Translations under genes and position numbers: made by a program
Source: Lachnospiraceae bacterium A2
GTDB taxonomy: Bacteria; Bacillota; Clostridia; Lachnospirales; Lachnospiraceae
Assembly: GCA_000403315.2 (NCBI GenBank)
Contig: KE159636.1
Coordinates: 458,313-522,312 of the forward strand
DNA length: 64,000 nucleotides
Direction of reading: 5' to 3'
Shown here: positions 26,715 to 35,444 of the stretch, piece after piece
Layout of the letters: every line of letters starts with the position of its first letter
Numbering within the stretch: the first letter of the stretch is position 1
The notes under the pieces: generated by a model
Told to the model about the DNA's origin: nothing
The model's input: only the letters and a program-made list of their open reading frames with translations
Database searches by the model: none

Positions 26715-27606
26715 TCTGTTTACCACCGAGGAAAGCCGCGCCGACGCGGGGCGGGAAAAGGTGGTAGAAATCCCTTTAAGCGAGCTGCACCCGTTCAAGG
26801 GCCACCCTTTCAAGGTCAAAGATGATGATGCCATGATGGAAACAGCGGACAGCATCCGGCAGTACGGCGTTCTGGTTCCGGCGATTGCCAGACCCGACCC
26901 CAGCGGCGGCTATGAGCTGGTAGCCGGACACAGGCGGCATCGGGCCAGTGAACTGGCAGAGAAAGAAACCATGCCGGTGATTGTCCGGGATTTGGACGAT
27001 GACGCCGCCACGATTATCATGGTTGACAGTAATTTACAACGGGAAAGCCTGCTCCCCAGCGAAAGGGCTTTTGCCTACAAGATGAAATTAGAAGCTATGA
27101 AACGGCAAGCAGGTCGGCCCTCCAAAGAAAATTGTTCCCAAGTTGGGAACGATTTTGGGAAGAAGTCCAGCGAGGTTCTGGCGGAACAGGTCGGCCAGAG
27201 TAAAAACCAGATTTTCCGCTACATCCGCCTGACCGAGTTAATCCCCGAACTGCTGAACATGGTGGACGAAAAGAAAATTGCCCTGAACCCGGCCTATGAG
27301 CTGTCCTTTCTCAAAAAAGAAGAACAGACACAGCTTTTGGACGCGATGGACAGCGAACAGGCCACCCCCTCCCTTTCCCAAGCCCAGCGGCTCAAAAAAT
27401 TCAGTCAGGAGGGGCATCTGTCCATAGATGTAATGCGGGCGATTATGGGCGAGGAAAAGAAAAGCGATCTGGACAAGGTGACGTTTACCTCCGACACCCT
27501 GCGGAAGTATTTTCCCAAAAGCTACACCCCTGCCCGGATGCAGGAAACCATCATCAAACTGCTGGAACAGTGGCAGAAAAAGCGTCAGAGAGATCAGGAA
27601 CGCTGA
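26671..27606 (+). CDS. parB: ParB-family DNA-binding protein
   Basis: 311 residues. The N-terminal ParB/sulfiredoxin domain carries VAGHRRHRASE (GxRRxxA box, the CTP-binding family motif), and a central HTH region KSSEVLAEQVGQSKNQIFRYIRL follows. The TTG start is supported by AAGGAGGTG upstream. It overlaps parA. The direct repeats near 25.5-25.7 kb are candidates for its target site, but this is only positional. Confidence 0.9.
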   Translation: MKSSAKKVELASVDDLFTTEESRADAGREKVVEIPLSELHPFKGHPFKVKDDDAMMETADSIRQYGVLVPAIARPDPSGGYELVAGHRRHRASELAEKETMPVIVRDLDDDAATIIMVDSNLQRESLLPSERAFAYKMKLEAMKRQAGRPSKENCSQVGNDFGKKSSEVLAEQVGQSKNQIFRYIRLTELIPELLNMVDEKKIALNPAYELSFLKKEEQTQLLDAMDSEQATPSLSQAQRLKKFSQEGHLSIDVMRAIMGEEKKSDLDKVTFTSDTLRKYFPKSYTPARMQETIIKLLEQWQKKRQRDQER

Positions 27607-27617
27607 AAGGAGCGCCT

Positions 27618-27893
27618 ATGAGAGATCACGTTGCCAGGGAGTTAAAGGGCCACAACATACTGGCTGTGGAACGGTTTCAGGATAAGACCCGCTGGATGGT
27701 GGAGTTTTCCGTCCTGCGGCCCCGCACCGCCTACGGCGCACCCGGCGATGAAACGCGCCTGTTTCTGGACGAGGACGGCTACCAGGCCGTTCTCGCCAGC
27801 CAGAAACGCCGGGACATCAAAATCAAACGGTATGCCCGCGTCATTGAGGGGCATATCCTGGACTTCAAGCCCAAAAAGAAACGCCACCCGTAA
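27618..27893 (+). CDS. conserved ICE protein, paralogue of 29586-29897
   Basis: 91 residues. The core ETRLFLDEDGYQAVL...DIKIKRYARVIEGHI matches the protein at 29586 (SRAFLTEEGYKKSL...HIKIVSHAKVRNGHL) position by position, so the two are duplicates of one small ICE family. I do not know a function. RBS GAAAGGAG; it follows parB by 11 bases. Confidence 0.65.
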   Translation: MRDHVARELKGHNILAVERFQDKTRWMVEFSVLRPRTAYGAPGDETRLFLDEDGYQAVLASQKRRDIKIKRYARVIEGHILDFKPKKKRHP

Positions 27894-27916
27894 ACCCGAC
27901 AAATTGAGAGGAAGGA

Positions 27917-28108
27917 ATGAATATGTGTACCGTTAAGGAAATCAGAGAAGCCATCCGGGAGGACTGCCGCTCCCAGCGAAACATGGAAACCATTGAGATC
28001 GACCGGATTTTTCAAACCCTGACGTTTCCACAGTTAGAGAGCCTGTTTGACAAACCGCCCATGCCGCCGTTTTTTCACCGGTACAGGCAGAAGTCAGCCA
28101 GCAAATGA
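27917..28108 (+). CDS. hypothetical small ICE protein
   Basis: 63 residues (MNMCTVKEIREAIREDCRSQ and onward), hydrophilic and helical, with GGAAGGA before the ATG. It lies in the parA-repA cluster in the same direction. Not recognised. Confidence 0.55.
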   Translation: MNMCTVKEIREAIREDCRSQRNMETIEIDRIFQTLTFPQLESLFDKPPMPPFFHRYRQKSASK

Positions 28109-28175
28109 ACGCCGCAATTCTTTTTACGGGATTGTGGCTTTTTTCATGCCCTGGGAAACGAAAGGAGTGCAGAAA

Positions 28176-29075
28176 ATGGCCGTTTTTCGCGTAGAACGCA
28201 CACAGGGATACACCGTCATGAGCAACTATCATCTGCGGGACAAGAGCCTGAGCCTGAAAGCAAAGGGCCTGCTGTCCCAGATGCTCTCACTGCCGGAGGA
28301 TTGGGACTACACCCTTTCCGGCCTGGCTGTTATCAACCGGGAAAGCAAGGACGCGATCCGCTCCGCAGTCAATGAGCTGGAAAAGGCGGGGTACATCAAG
28401 CGCCGCCAGACCACCGACGCGGGCGGCAAGTTCAGCGCCAACGAGTATGTGATTTATGAGCGTCCGGTAACAGAGGAACCGCCCGCCCAACCGTTGCCCC
28501 CAAAACCGTTGTTGGAAAAACCGTTGTCGGGTTTTCCGACAACGGATAATCCGGCAACGGGAAAACCGTCAACGGAAAATCCAACGCAAATAAATATAGA
28601 GAAATTAAATACCCAAAAATCAATTACTGACGGATCAATTACCGATTCCCTTCCCTTCCGGGGAACGGCGGCAAAGCCACCGGAACCGAAGCGAAGGGAA
28701 ACGATGTCACTGACAGAGATGGAAAGTTATCGGGAGCTGATTTTGGAGAATATCGAGTATGACTGCCTCAAACAGCGGTTTGGGACCTACCGGGAGGACT
28801 TGGACGAGATTGTGGAGCTGCTGGTGGAAACCGTCTGCGCGAAGCGTAAGACCACCCGGATTGCCGGGGCGGACTTCCCCCATGAGGTGGTGCGTTCCCG
28901 CTTCCTGAAGCTGGACAGCTCCCACATCGAGTTTGTCATGGACTGCCTGCAAAAGAACACCACCGAGGTACGGAACATGAAGCAGTACCTTTTGACGGTG
29001 CTGTTCAACGCGCCCACCACCATGAGCAACCATTACACCTCACAGGTCAACCACGATATGTACGGCGGCTTCTGA
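28176..29075 (+). CDS. replication initiator RepA-like protein of the ICE
   Basis: 299 residues. An N-terminal winged-helix RepA_N-like domain (MSNYHLRDKSLSLKAKGLLSQML; DYTLSGLAVINRESKDAIRSAVNELEKAGYI) is joined by a proline-rich linker with repeats of NPxTGKPSTENP to a C-terminal domain (DUF6017-like). The ATG at 28176 follows AAAGGAG. It fits the autonomous replication of Tn1549-type ICEs. The linker resembles the remnant near 25.1 kb. Confidence 0.82.
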   Translation: MAVFRVERTQGYTVMSNYHLRDKSLSLKAKGLLSQMLSLPEDWDYTLSGLAVINRESKDAIRSAVNELEKAGYIKRRQTTDAGGKFSANEYVIYERPVTEEPPAQPLPPKPLLEKPLSGFPTTDNPATGKPSTENPTQINIEKLNTQKSITDGSITDSLPFRGTAAKPPEPKRRETMSLTEMESYRELILENIEYDCLKQRFGTYREDLDEIVELLVETVCAKRKTTRIAGADFPHEVVRSRFLKLDSSHIEFVMDCLQKNTTEVRNMKQYLLTVLFNAPTTMSNHYTSQVNHDMYGGF

Positions 29076-29125
29076 AAGCTGGCCGTTTTTGTCTGCCCGG
29101 AACTGCCGGGAGAAAGGAATCTGTT

Positions 29126-29593
29126 ATGAAACGACCGCTTGCGTATATCACCGCTCCCTGGAGCAAGAACCCCCATGAAAACGCGGCAAACGCCGCCAGC
29201 TACTGCCGCCAGGTGTATGACGCCGGATATTCCCCGGTCTGCCCTGTTTTGTTCCTGCCGCTGTTTTTGAAGGATGAAATCCCCCAGGAACACAAGGACG
29301 GAATCGACATCGCCAGAGATTTCGTCGTCGCAAAGTCCGCTAAACTCCGTTTCCGCCTGTCGGCGAAAACTGCGTCCGCTCCCTTGCTCCTCCTCTCCCC
29401 ACAAAATCTTCAATTTTGCGGGGATCCCGATTACCGCTCCCATGTGCTGGTGGTCTGCGGAAACTCGACCGATGAAACGGTCAAAAACGATATTGCCACC
29501 GCTGAACGCCTGCGGATCACCGCCACCACACTGGACGGGATTCTGACGGTGAAAGGCCAGGGCCGGGAGAAAGGGGGCGCACACCATGCCTGA
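29126..29593 (+). CDS. DUF4406-like protein with an in-frame palindromic insertion
   Basis: 155 residues. N-terminal YITAPWSKNPHENAANAASYCRQVYDAG and C-terminal SHVLVVCGNSTDETVKNDIATAERL are typical of DUF4406 proteins in ICEs (nucleoside-deoxyribosyltransferase-like fold; function unknown). Between about residues 65 and 102 sits a segment that does not look like the family. Its DNA (about 29320-29433) holds two hairpins, including CCCCACAAAAT/ATTTTGCGGGG. I infer an in-frame repeat-element insertion. Confidence 0.65.
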   Translation: MKRPLAYITAPWSKNPHENAANAASYCRQVYDAGYSPVCPVLFLPLFLKDEIPQEHKDGIDIARDFVVAKSAKLRFRLSAKTASAPLLLLSPQNLQFCGDPDYRSHVLVVCGNSTDETVKNDIATAERLRITATTLDGILTVKGQGREKGGAHHA

Positions 29594-29897
29594 AAAAAAG
29601 ACCATCGGCCAGCTGATGGAGGAGATGCGGCTTAAAGCCGGGGCGCGGGAGTATTCCGGCCATAGTTACATGGACTTAAACCGGTTCGCGGAGGACACCC
29701 GGCACATGATTATTTTTGATACCCTGACCGCTGATTCCCCTGTTGGCTGGAAAGGGGAACGCAGCCGCGCCTTTCTCACCGAGGAGGGATATAAAAAGTC
29801 CCTGGAACGCCAGGAACAGGGGCATATCAAAATTGTGAGCCACGCGAAGGTCCGAAACGGACATCTGCACTATGACCGGCAAGACCAGCTCCGGTAG
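29586..29897 (+). CDS. conserved ICE protein, paralogue of 27618-27893
   Basis: 103 residues, overlapping the preceding gene by eight bases. An N-terminal MPEKKTIGQLMEEMRLKAGA segment is followed by the same small domain as at 27618. Function unknown. Confidence 0.62.
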   Translation: MPEKKTIGQLMEEMRLKAGAREYSGHSYMDLNRFAEDTRHMIIFDTLTADSPVGWKGERSRAFLTEEGYKKSLERQEQGHIKIVSHAKVRNGHLHYDRQDQLR

Positions 29898-29951
29898 AGA
29901 AACCATGAAGAAAATCCATAGAGAGGAGGCGAAACACCCATGTAGGACGAA

Positions 29952-30431
29952 GTGGAAAGCAAAACCCTGACGCTCATTGTCAGCGGCACCAAATTCACCG
30001 GCAGGCTGTTCAAAGCGGCGATTATGAAGTATCTGGCGCACCTGAAAGAGCAAAAGATGCAGAAACAGCGGGAAAAGGGCGCGGAGGTCAAGCCCCAGGG
30101 CAGGCAGACGGTGAAGCAGCTCATCGGGCAGAACCAGGGCGTATCCAATCTTGAGATCACAGCCCCCTCCATCAAGGCGTTTGAACGGGTTGCCCGGAAG
30201 TACGGCGTGGATTACGCGGTAAAGAAGGACCGCAGCTGTTCCCCGCCCAAGTATCTGGTCTTTTTTAAGGCCCGCGACGCGGACGCGCTGACCTCCGCGT
30301 TTACCGAGTACACCCAGAAGAAGGTCCGCAAGGCGTCCCGCCCGTCTGTGCTGGCGAAGCTGAACCAGTTCAAGGAGCTGGTGAAAAACGCGGTGGTGGA
30401 CCGCACAAAGCGAAAGGAGCTGGAACGATGA
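29952..30431 (+). CDS. pcfB: PcfB-family (DUF3801) conjugation protein, start codon disrupted
   Basis: About 160 residues resembling PcfB, an accessory of the conjugative coupling system: TLIVSGTKFTGRLFKAAIMKYL at the N-terminus and SIKAFERVARKYGVDYAVKKD in the middle. GAGGAGG (29922-29928) is spaced for an ATG at 29940, but the next codon is TAG, so the natural start gives a start-stop. The frame resumes at GTG 29952, far from that site. Family members usually begin M-Q, so CAG-to-TAG is likely. Expression is probably weak or needs reinitiation. It overlaps virD4 by four bases. Confidence 0.7.
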   Translation: MESKTLTLIVSGTKFTGRLFKAAIMKYLAHLKEQKMQKQREKGAEVKPQGRQTVKQLIGQNQGVSNLEITAPSIKAFERVARKYGVDYAVKKDRSCSPPKYLVFFKARDADALTSAFTEYTQKKVRKASRPSVLAKLNQFKELVKNAVVDRTKRKELER

Positions 30432-30954
30432 AAAAGCCCCTGAACATCAAGAAGCTCGTTTTGCTGAACCTGCCCTATATCCTGATGGGGCTGTTCGCCA
30501 CCAACTTCGGGGAGGCGTGGCGGATGGCCCAGGGCGCGGACGCATCGGAAAAGGCGCTGTCGCTAATCTCCGTCCTTCCGGCGGCGCTCGGAAGTTTCTG
30601 GCCCAGCTTTCATCCGCTGGACCTGCTGGTCGGGCTGTGCTGCGGCGCGGCGCTCCGGCTGGCTGTTTACCTGAAAGGCAAAAACGCCAAGAAGTACCGC
30701 CCGAATATCGAGTACGGTTCCGCGAGATGGGGAAATTCCCAGGACATCGCCCCTTATGTCGATCCGGTATTCCAGAACAATGTAATCCTCACCCAGACGG
30801 AACGCCTTACCATGAGCAGCCGCCCCAAGGACCCCAAGACCGCCCGCAACAAAAATGTGCTGGTAATCGGCGGTTCCGGCTCCGGCAAGACCCGGTTCTG
30901 GCCCAAGCCCAACCTGATGCAGCTCCATAGCTCATATGTGGTTACTGACCCAAA
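30428..30954 (+). pseudogene. virD4/traG coupling protein, piece 1 of 4
   Basis: N-terminal part of the type IV coupling protein that links the relaxosome to the transfer channel. Two membrane segments lie in the first 80 residues; NIEYGSARWG and Walker A GGSGSGKTRF follow near residue 148. The frame reads VVTDP and then breaks into element DNA (stop at 30961). Piece 2 resumes with PKGTVLIECGK at 42849. The break holds an 11.9-kb mobilizable element. Confidence 0.9.
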
Positions 30955-30962
30955 CAGATAAG

Positions 30963-30968
30963 TATAAT
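30963..30968 (+). promoter_or_regulatory. -10 half of a predicted IME1 circle-junction promoter
   Basis: TATAAT eight bases inside the left end. The right end of IME1 carries TTGACA at 42840-42845. Joining the ends around one CCAAA copy gives a 16-base spacer, reading into the element. Confidence 0.6.
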
Positions 30969-30994
30969 AAGGTTATAGGGAAGCGCGCACCCTC

Positions 30995-32793
30995 ATAACT
31001 TCTCGGAATCTCAATAAATGAGGTACCAACAGAAAATTGACAACTGAATATCGTGCAGAAAAAGAAATTTGCGAAAAATGGACATAAACATTGGACATAG
31101 CGGGTACTATGCCTTGAAAAATCTTTTGGAATGGCTTAATATATCATTATTAGGCGGCGAATCCTAATAATGATTGTTGAAATGCCTCAGTTGATGGCAT
31201 TTCCCATGCATCAAGGTGTTGGAGCATCATGATGCCGTAGAGGCGGCAGTACCACATCTTCGTAGAGCGGTGCCTGCCGCCTTCCAATTTATAGTCCTCT
31301 TTCTCACGCTTGTTGGAGCGTTCCACGCAGGTCCTTCTGTCATATTCCTTTTTCCATGCTTTAGAATCCCTTGGCGGTATGTTAAATAACCTTGGATTAT
31401 CATCTGTAAAAATGTGCACAGTCCTGCCGTATTTAGCTGGTGAACAGGGCTGTTCACAGAAGCAGCCACATTTCCGGTTTGATTTCGGGCACCGGTATTT
31501 TGCTCGGTATCTGGCAGCCTCGTATCCATCTTTATGCATACGTAAGCCCAGCTTACAGACTGGGACGCCATCGTCATCAATGGTGAAATCGTCCTTGTAA
31601 GTGAAATGCCCAGTATGTCCGGGATTCAAGTCGATAAAAGGCGAGATATTTTTCCGTTTGCAGTATTCATAGACAGCATAAGCATCGTGGGCAGAATCCA
31701 GAAGAAGTTTTTCGATGCGCAGCTGCGGAAGATATGCTTTCATGGTGAAAAAGGAATGGAGAAAAGAAAGCATGTCATGGCGGGAAGCGCGCTCTAAAAT
31801 AGGAAAAACGGGAAGGTCACTGTGCGAATCGGAAGCCACATACATGTAGAGGTGGTAGCCAAAGAAATAGCAGTCCCGGTGGGAGTCCCACCCCCAGTTA
31901 CAGTCTGGCTGGGAATAGCGGCGTTTACAGTTACAGGAATAACAGCCACGCTCCCTGCAATCGCAGATCCGCTTTTTGCGCTGCTGTGCAGCGGTGCGGA
32001 CAGGAGTTCCATCCCCGGCAAGAGCCAGATGGTCAGGGGAGATCAAGCCCTTATGAATGGAAAGATCTAGGAACTGCTGTTTATAAAGACGGAAAATGAG
32101 AGAGAACGGATTTTTCGGTTTTAAATGGCAGCGTTCCAACAAAGGAAGAAGCTTAGAAGCGATGCTGGAAGAATCGCAGGGAGTCTTATCGCCTTTCTTT
32201 TTACCCTTAGGCGGCTTAATCTTGGGAAAACGGTCTTTTGGAGAGAGGTTATTGGAGTCATTTTGCCAAATACGGGAAAAGAAGTCATAAAAAGTGCCTA
32301 CCCCAGGGGTATCGCCGGAAGAAAAACCACTGAGGAGGGCATAAAGAGGAGTTTCTCTGAGCATACGGCACCAGAGAGTGATGGAAGTTACCTTCAATTC
32401 CAAAGCAAGCAGAAAGGAACGCAGCATACAGGAAGGGAGCCGTGGAACAGGCCCAAAAACAGAATAGCATTCCTGCATTATGGAATCGGTCTGGGAAAGA
32501 TCAAGAAACCAAAACTGTACGATATAATCCCAAGTGCTTTTAGGAAGTACAAAGGGATCAGGATAAAATTTAAGGAAATTGGATACAAAAGTATCCTGAT
32601 AGGCGGCATGTCCGCCAGGATTGAAAGGTAACAAAGAAATCGCCTCCAGTCGAAAGAAATAAAAGAAGATCAATAGGCAGTAACGCAAATTTTGAACGAT
32701 TTGTCAAGTGCTTAGTGGAAAAAAGTGGGTGATTTTTTTGAGAGAGGGTCTGAAAGTCATATAAAATAAGGGCTGAAGATTCCGAGAAGTTAT
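30995..32793 (-). mobile_element. IS1182-like insertion sequence, 1799 bp
   Basis: Terminal repeats ATAACTTCTCGGAATCT (30995-31011) and its inverse (32777-32793), flanked by CCTC on both sides (30991-30994, 32794-32797) as a 4-bp duplication. Removing it joins the IME1 left end directly to the recombinase RBS. Hence it inserted into the recombinase leader. Confidence 0.82.
31150..32634 (-). CDS. DDE transposase, IS1182/IS4-like
   Basis: About 494 residues from a TTG at 32634 that has GGAGG at good spacing. Features are an N-terminal helical domain, a D in LALAGDGTPVRT, a D in LLLDSAHDAYAVYEY, a C-rich insert (CDCRERGCYSCNCKRRY) and a C-terminal E in RRTCVERSNKREKEDYKLEG. The 4-bp duplication fits IS1182 better than IS4, but the family call is tentative. 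A hairpin with arms ATCATTATTAGG/CCTAATAATGAT covers the stop. Confidence 0.78.
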   Translation of the reverse strand: MLPFNPGGHAAYQDTFVSNFLKFYPDPFVLPKSTWDYIVQFWFLDLSQTDSIMQECYSVFGPVPRLPSCMLRSFLLALELKVTSITLWCRMLRETPLYALLSGFSSGDTPGVGTFYDFFSRIWQNDSNNLSPKDRFPKIKPPKGKKKGDKTPCDSSSIASKLLPLLERCHLKPKNPFSLIFRLYKQQFLDLSIHKGLISPDHLALAGDGTPVRTAAQQRKKRICDCRERGCYSCNCKRRYSQPDCNWGWDSHRDCYFFGYHLYMYVASDSHSDLPVFPILERASRHDMLSFLHSFFTMKAYLPQLRIEKLLLDSAHDAYAVYEYCKRKNISPFIDLNPGHTGHFTYKDDFTIDDDGVPVCKLGLRMHKDGYEAARYRAKYRCPKSNRKCGCFCEQPCSPAKYGRTVHIFTDDNPRLFNIPPRDSKAWKKEYDRRTCVERSNKREKEDYKLEGGRHRSTKMWYCRLYGIMMLQHLDAWEMPSTEAFQQSLLGFAA

Positions 32794-32818
32794 CCTCAAA
32801 GAAAGGAGGTTACACACC

Positions 32819-35170
32819 ATGAAGAAGCAGACAGAGAAAGACAAACTCACCGCCCTATACGAAAGACTCTCCCATGACGACGAGCGAGCCGGGGAATCCA
32901 TCAGCATTGAGAACCAGAAGCGGATTTTGGAGGACTACGCAAGAAAGAACGGCTTTACCAATATCCGGCATTTTACTGATGACGGAATCCGGGGAACTAC
33001 GTTCAAGCGTCCGGGGCTTGACGCTATGCTGGACGAAATCCGGGCGGGGAACGTGGCAACGGTTATCATCAAAGACCAAAGCCGAATCGGGCGTGACGTG
33101 GTTGAAGTGGGGCTTTTAAAGCGCACCTTTGACGAATACCATGTGCGTTTTATCGCCGCCAATGACAACCTTGACACCGCCAACGGCTTTGATATTATGT
33201 CTATCTTCCGTGACGTGATAAACGAGTGGTATGTTGCCGACACCAGCCGCAAAATCAAAGCTGTTTTCAAATCCAGAATGGAAAAGGGCTTGCGCTGCTC
33301 TGGCAGTGTCTGCTATGGCTACCGCGCTTCCAAAGAGGAAAAAGGCGAATGGATAATTGACGAGGAAGCCGCCGCCGTTGTGCGCCGTATCTTCCAGAGC
33401 GTCCTTGCCGGGGAAACCGTAGCCAGCATAGCAAAGGCACTCCGCGCCGAGAAAATCCCTATCCCGTCCGAGCATTGGAAACGGACAGGCGAGCCAGTCC
33501 GGGCGGCAAAATACACAGACCCCTACGCATGGTCAGCGACCACTATCGGCTACATACTGAAACGCCCGGAATACACAGGTCGCAAGGTACTGGGGAAAAC
33601 CGTCTGCGAGAACTACAAGACCAAGAGCAGCCGTAAGACCGCGCCGGAAGAACAGTATATTTTTGAGGGCGCAATCCCCGCCATTGTGGACGTGGAAACG
33701 TGGCAGACCGTACAGAAGATACGGGAAACGGTACGCCGCGCACCTAAACGGCAGAACGCTCCGAACCGCTTGACCGGGCTTCTCTACTGTGCCGACTGCG
33801 GTTCAAAACTCACACACCGCTACAACCTTGTACAAGGGAAATGGATTGAGGACGCTTTCATCTGCTCCGGCTACCGCCATTTAATCCATGACTGCACCAT
33901 GCACCATATCCCTACGGCAAAGATTGAAGCCGCCATTCTTGCCGTTATCCAGCGGGTGAGCTGGTATGTGCGGCACAATGAAAAAGAGTTTGCCGAGCGT
34001 GTCCGGGAAGCGTCCGACCAGAACCAAGAGAAAACCGTCAAGGAATGTAAACAGAAAATCAACAAGGCACAGAAGCGGCACAAAGAGCTGGACGGGCTTG
34101 TGAAAAAGCTGTACGAGGGCAACGCCACGGGCAAGATACCCGACAAGCACTTTACCCGGCTACTTGCCGAGTATGACGAGGAACAGACCGGGCTGGAAAC
34201 GTCCATAGCGGAATGGCAAAGGCAGATAGAGAGCTGGAACGCTGACAAGCTGAAAACAGACCAGTTTATCCAGCTTGTGAAACGCTATACCGACTTCTCT
34301 GAATTGACAACGCCCATGCTCAACGAGTTTATCGAGAAAGTGATTGTCCATGAGGGCGAGGGGCGAGGGAATGACCGCCGCCAGCGGATAGACATTTATT
34401 TAAACTTTATCGGCGCATTTGAAGTACCCGCCCATATCGTCACTCCGGCAGAGGTAGAGGAACAACGCCGCCAGCAGGAGGAACAGGCGGCAAAGGAAGC
34501 CCGGTCAAAGGAGCTTGAAAAGGCACGGTATGAGAAACGAAAGGCAGAGAAACGGGCATTTACCGCAAGGAAGAAAGCGGGGCTTCTCACGCCAGAAGAA
34601 CAGGAAGCGGAGGAAAAACGGCTTGCACATAACCGGGAGTGGCAAAAGGAATGGCGGGAGAAACGCAAAGCCACAGAGCCGCCCAAGCCGCCTAAGAAGA
34701 AATCCATAAAGGAGCTTATGGAGATTGAAAAGACCGGGGCAGAACTTACGCCGGAAGAAATAGAACGGCTTGCGGAACACCGCCGGAAAAAAGCCGCACA
34801 GCATAAGGCATGGCGCAAAAGGCAGAAAGCCGGACAGCCAAAGACAAGGACACTCAAAGAGCTTGCCGCCGCCCAAAAGGAGGGGGAATCCTTAACGCCG
34901 GAGGAATCGGCACGACTGGAAGCCCACCGAAGCCGAAAGAAAATCGCAAGGGAGAAACTAATACAGCAAGCTGAAACCGACCCGGCAGCGGCGGCAGAGC
35001 TAGCAAAACAGAGGGCGTATTCTTCCGAAGCCACCAAGAAATCCCGGCAGAAAATGTATGAGGAAGCCGCCACAGGAAACCCCGAAGCGGTGGAACGCTA
35101 TGAGAATTATCTTGCCGCAAGGAGGGAAGCATACCACAGGAAAAAACAGGAAGCGGAGCGAACCGCATAA
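32819..35170 (+). CDS. large serine recombinase of IME1 (TnpX-like) with repeat tail
   Basis: 783 residues. Resolvase domain with catalytic serine in ALYERLSHDD, then recombinase domain, then zinc ribbon (CADCGSKLTHRY, CSGYRHLIHDC) and coiled coil to about residue 540. This is followed by an unusual 240-residue charged tail with three imperfect copies of a unit built around LTPEE-x-RLA-x-HR. Catalyses excision and integration of the element by analogy with Tn4451 TnpX. RBS AAAGGAGG. In the circle its promoter would be at the joined ends, now separated by the IS1182-like insertion. Confidence 0.9.
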   Translation: MKKQTEKDKLTALYERLSHDDERAGESISIENQKRILEDYARKNGFTNIRHFTDDGIRGTTFKRPGLDAMLDEIRAGNVATVIIKDQSRIGRDVVEVGLLKRTFDEYHVRFIAANDNLDTANGFDIMSIFRDVINEWYVADTSRKIKAVFKSRMEKGLRCSGSVCYGYRASKEEKGEWIIDEEAAAVVRRIFQSVLAGETVASIAKALRAEKIPIPSEHWKRTGEPVRAAKYTDPYAWSATTIGYILKRPEYTGRKVLGKTVCENYKTKSSRKTAPEEQYIFEGAIPAIVDVETWQTVQKIRETVRRAPKRQNAPNRLTGLLYCADCGSKLTHRYNLVQGKWIEDAFICSGYRHLIHDCTMHHIPTAKIEAAILAVIQRVSWYVRHNEKEFAERVREASDQNQEKTVKECKQKINKAQKRHKELDGLVKKLYEGNATGKIPDKHFTRLLAEYDEEQTGLETSIAEWQRQIESWNADKLKTDQFIQLVKRYTDFSELTTPMLNEFIEKVIVHEGEGRGNDRRQRIDIYLNFIGAFEVPAHIVTPAEVEEQRRQQEEQAAKEARSKELEKARYEKRKAEKRAFTARKKAGLLTPEEQEAEEKRLAHNREWQKEWREKRKATEPPKPPKKKSIKELMEIEKTGAELTPEEIERLAEHRRKKAAQHKAWRKRQKAGQPKTRTLKELAAAQKEGESLTPEESARLEAHRSRKKIAREKLIQQAETDPAAAAELAKQRAYSSEATKKSRQKMYEEAATGNPEAVERYENYLAARREAYHRKKQEAERTA

Positions 35171-35369
35171 GGACTGAAAAACAAAAGGTGCATTGTGGAA
35201 ATGTGCATAACAGGCTATGGAATCATGGATAACTCTGTTCACAGCACATGGAAAAGCTAAAGTGCAGCTTTCCCACGTCCTGCAAACAGAGTTACCCACA
35301 ATTCCATAAGATAGCCAGTTATACACATTACCACCAATGCCGACTACTACGAAACTCCTCAGTCCTTAT
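35167..35369. repeat. 203-bp imperfect palindrome after the IME1 recombinase
   Basis: Outer arms ATAAGGACTGA (35167-35177) and TCAGTCCTTAT (35359-35369) are perfect and include the recombinase stop codon. Inner blocks also pair: ATGTG-ATAAC-GGCTAT, GGAAT, TGG-TAACTCTGTT and TGG-AAAGCT, each with its inverse, separated by short symmetric mismatches, up to a small apex at about 35262. It contains no gene. It may be a MITE, a recombination or replication site, or a long hairpin RNA. Confidence 0.75.
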
Positions 35370-35444
35370 ATCATTCAAAACAATAGAAAAATTCGTTTTC
35401 GTATGATAAAATAGATTGCGAAAAATGCGAGAGGTATAATTCAA

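Noticed and set aside
34396..35073. Minus-strand 225-codon frame rich in Ser and Ala
   Set aside because: Antisense of the charged tail of the IME1 recombinase.
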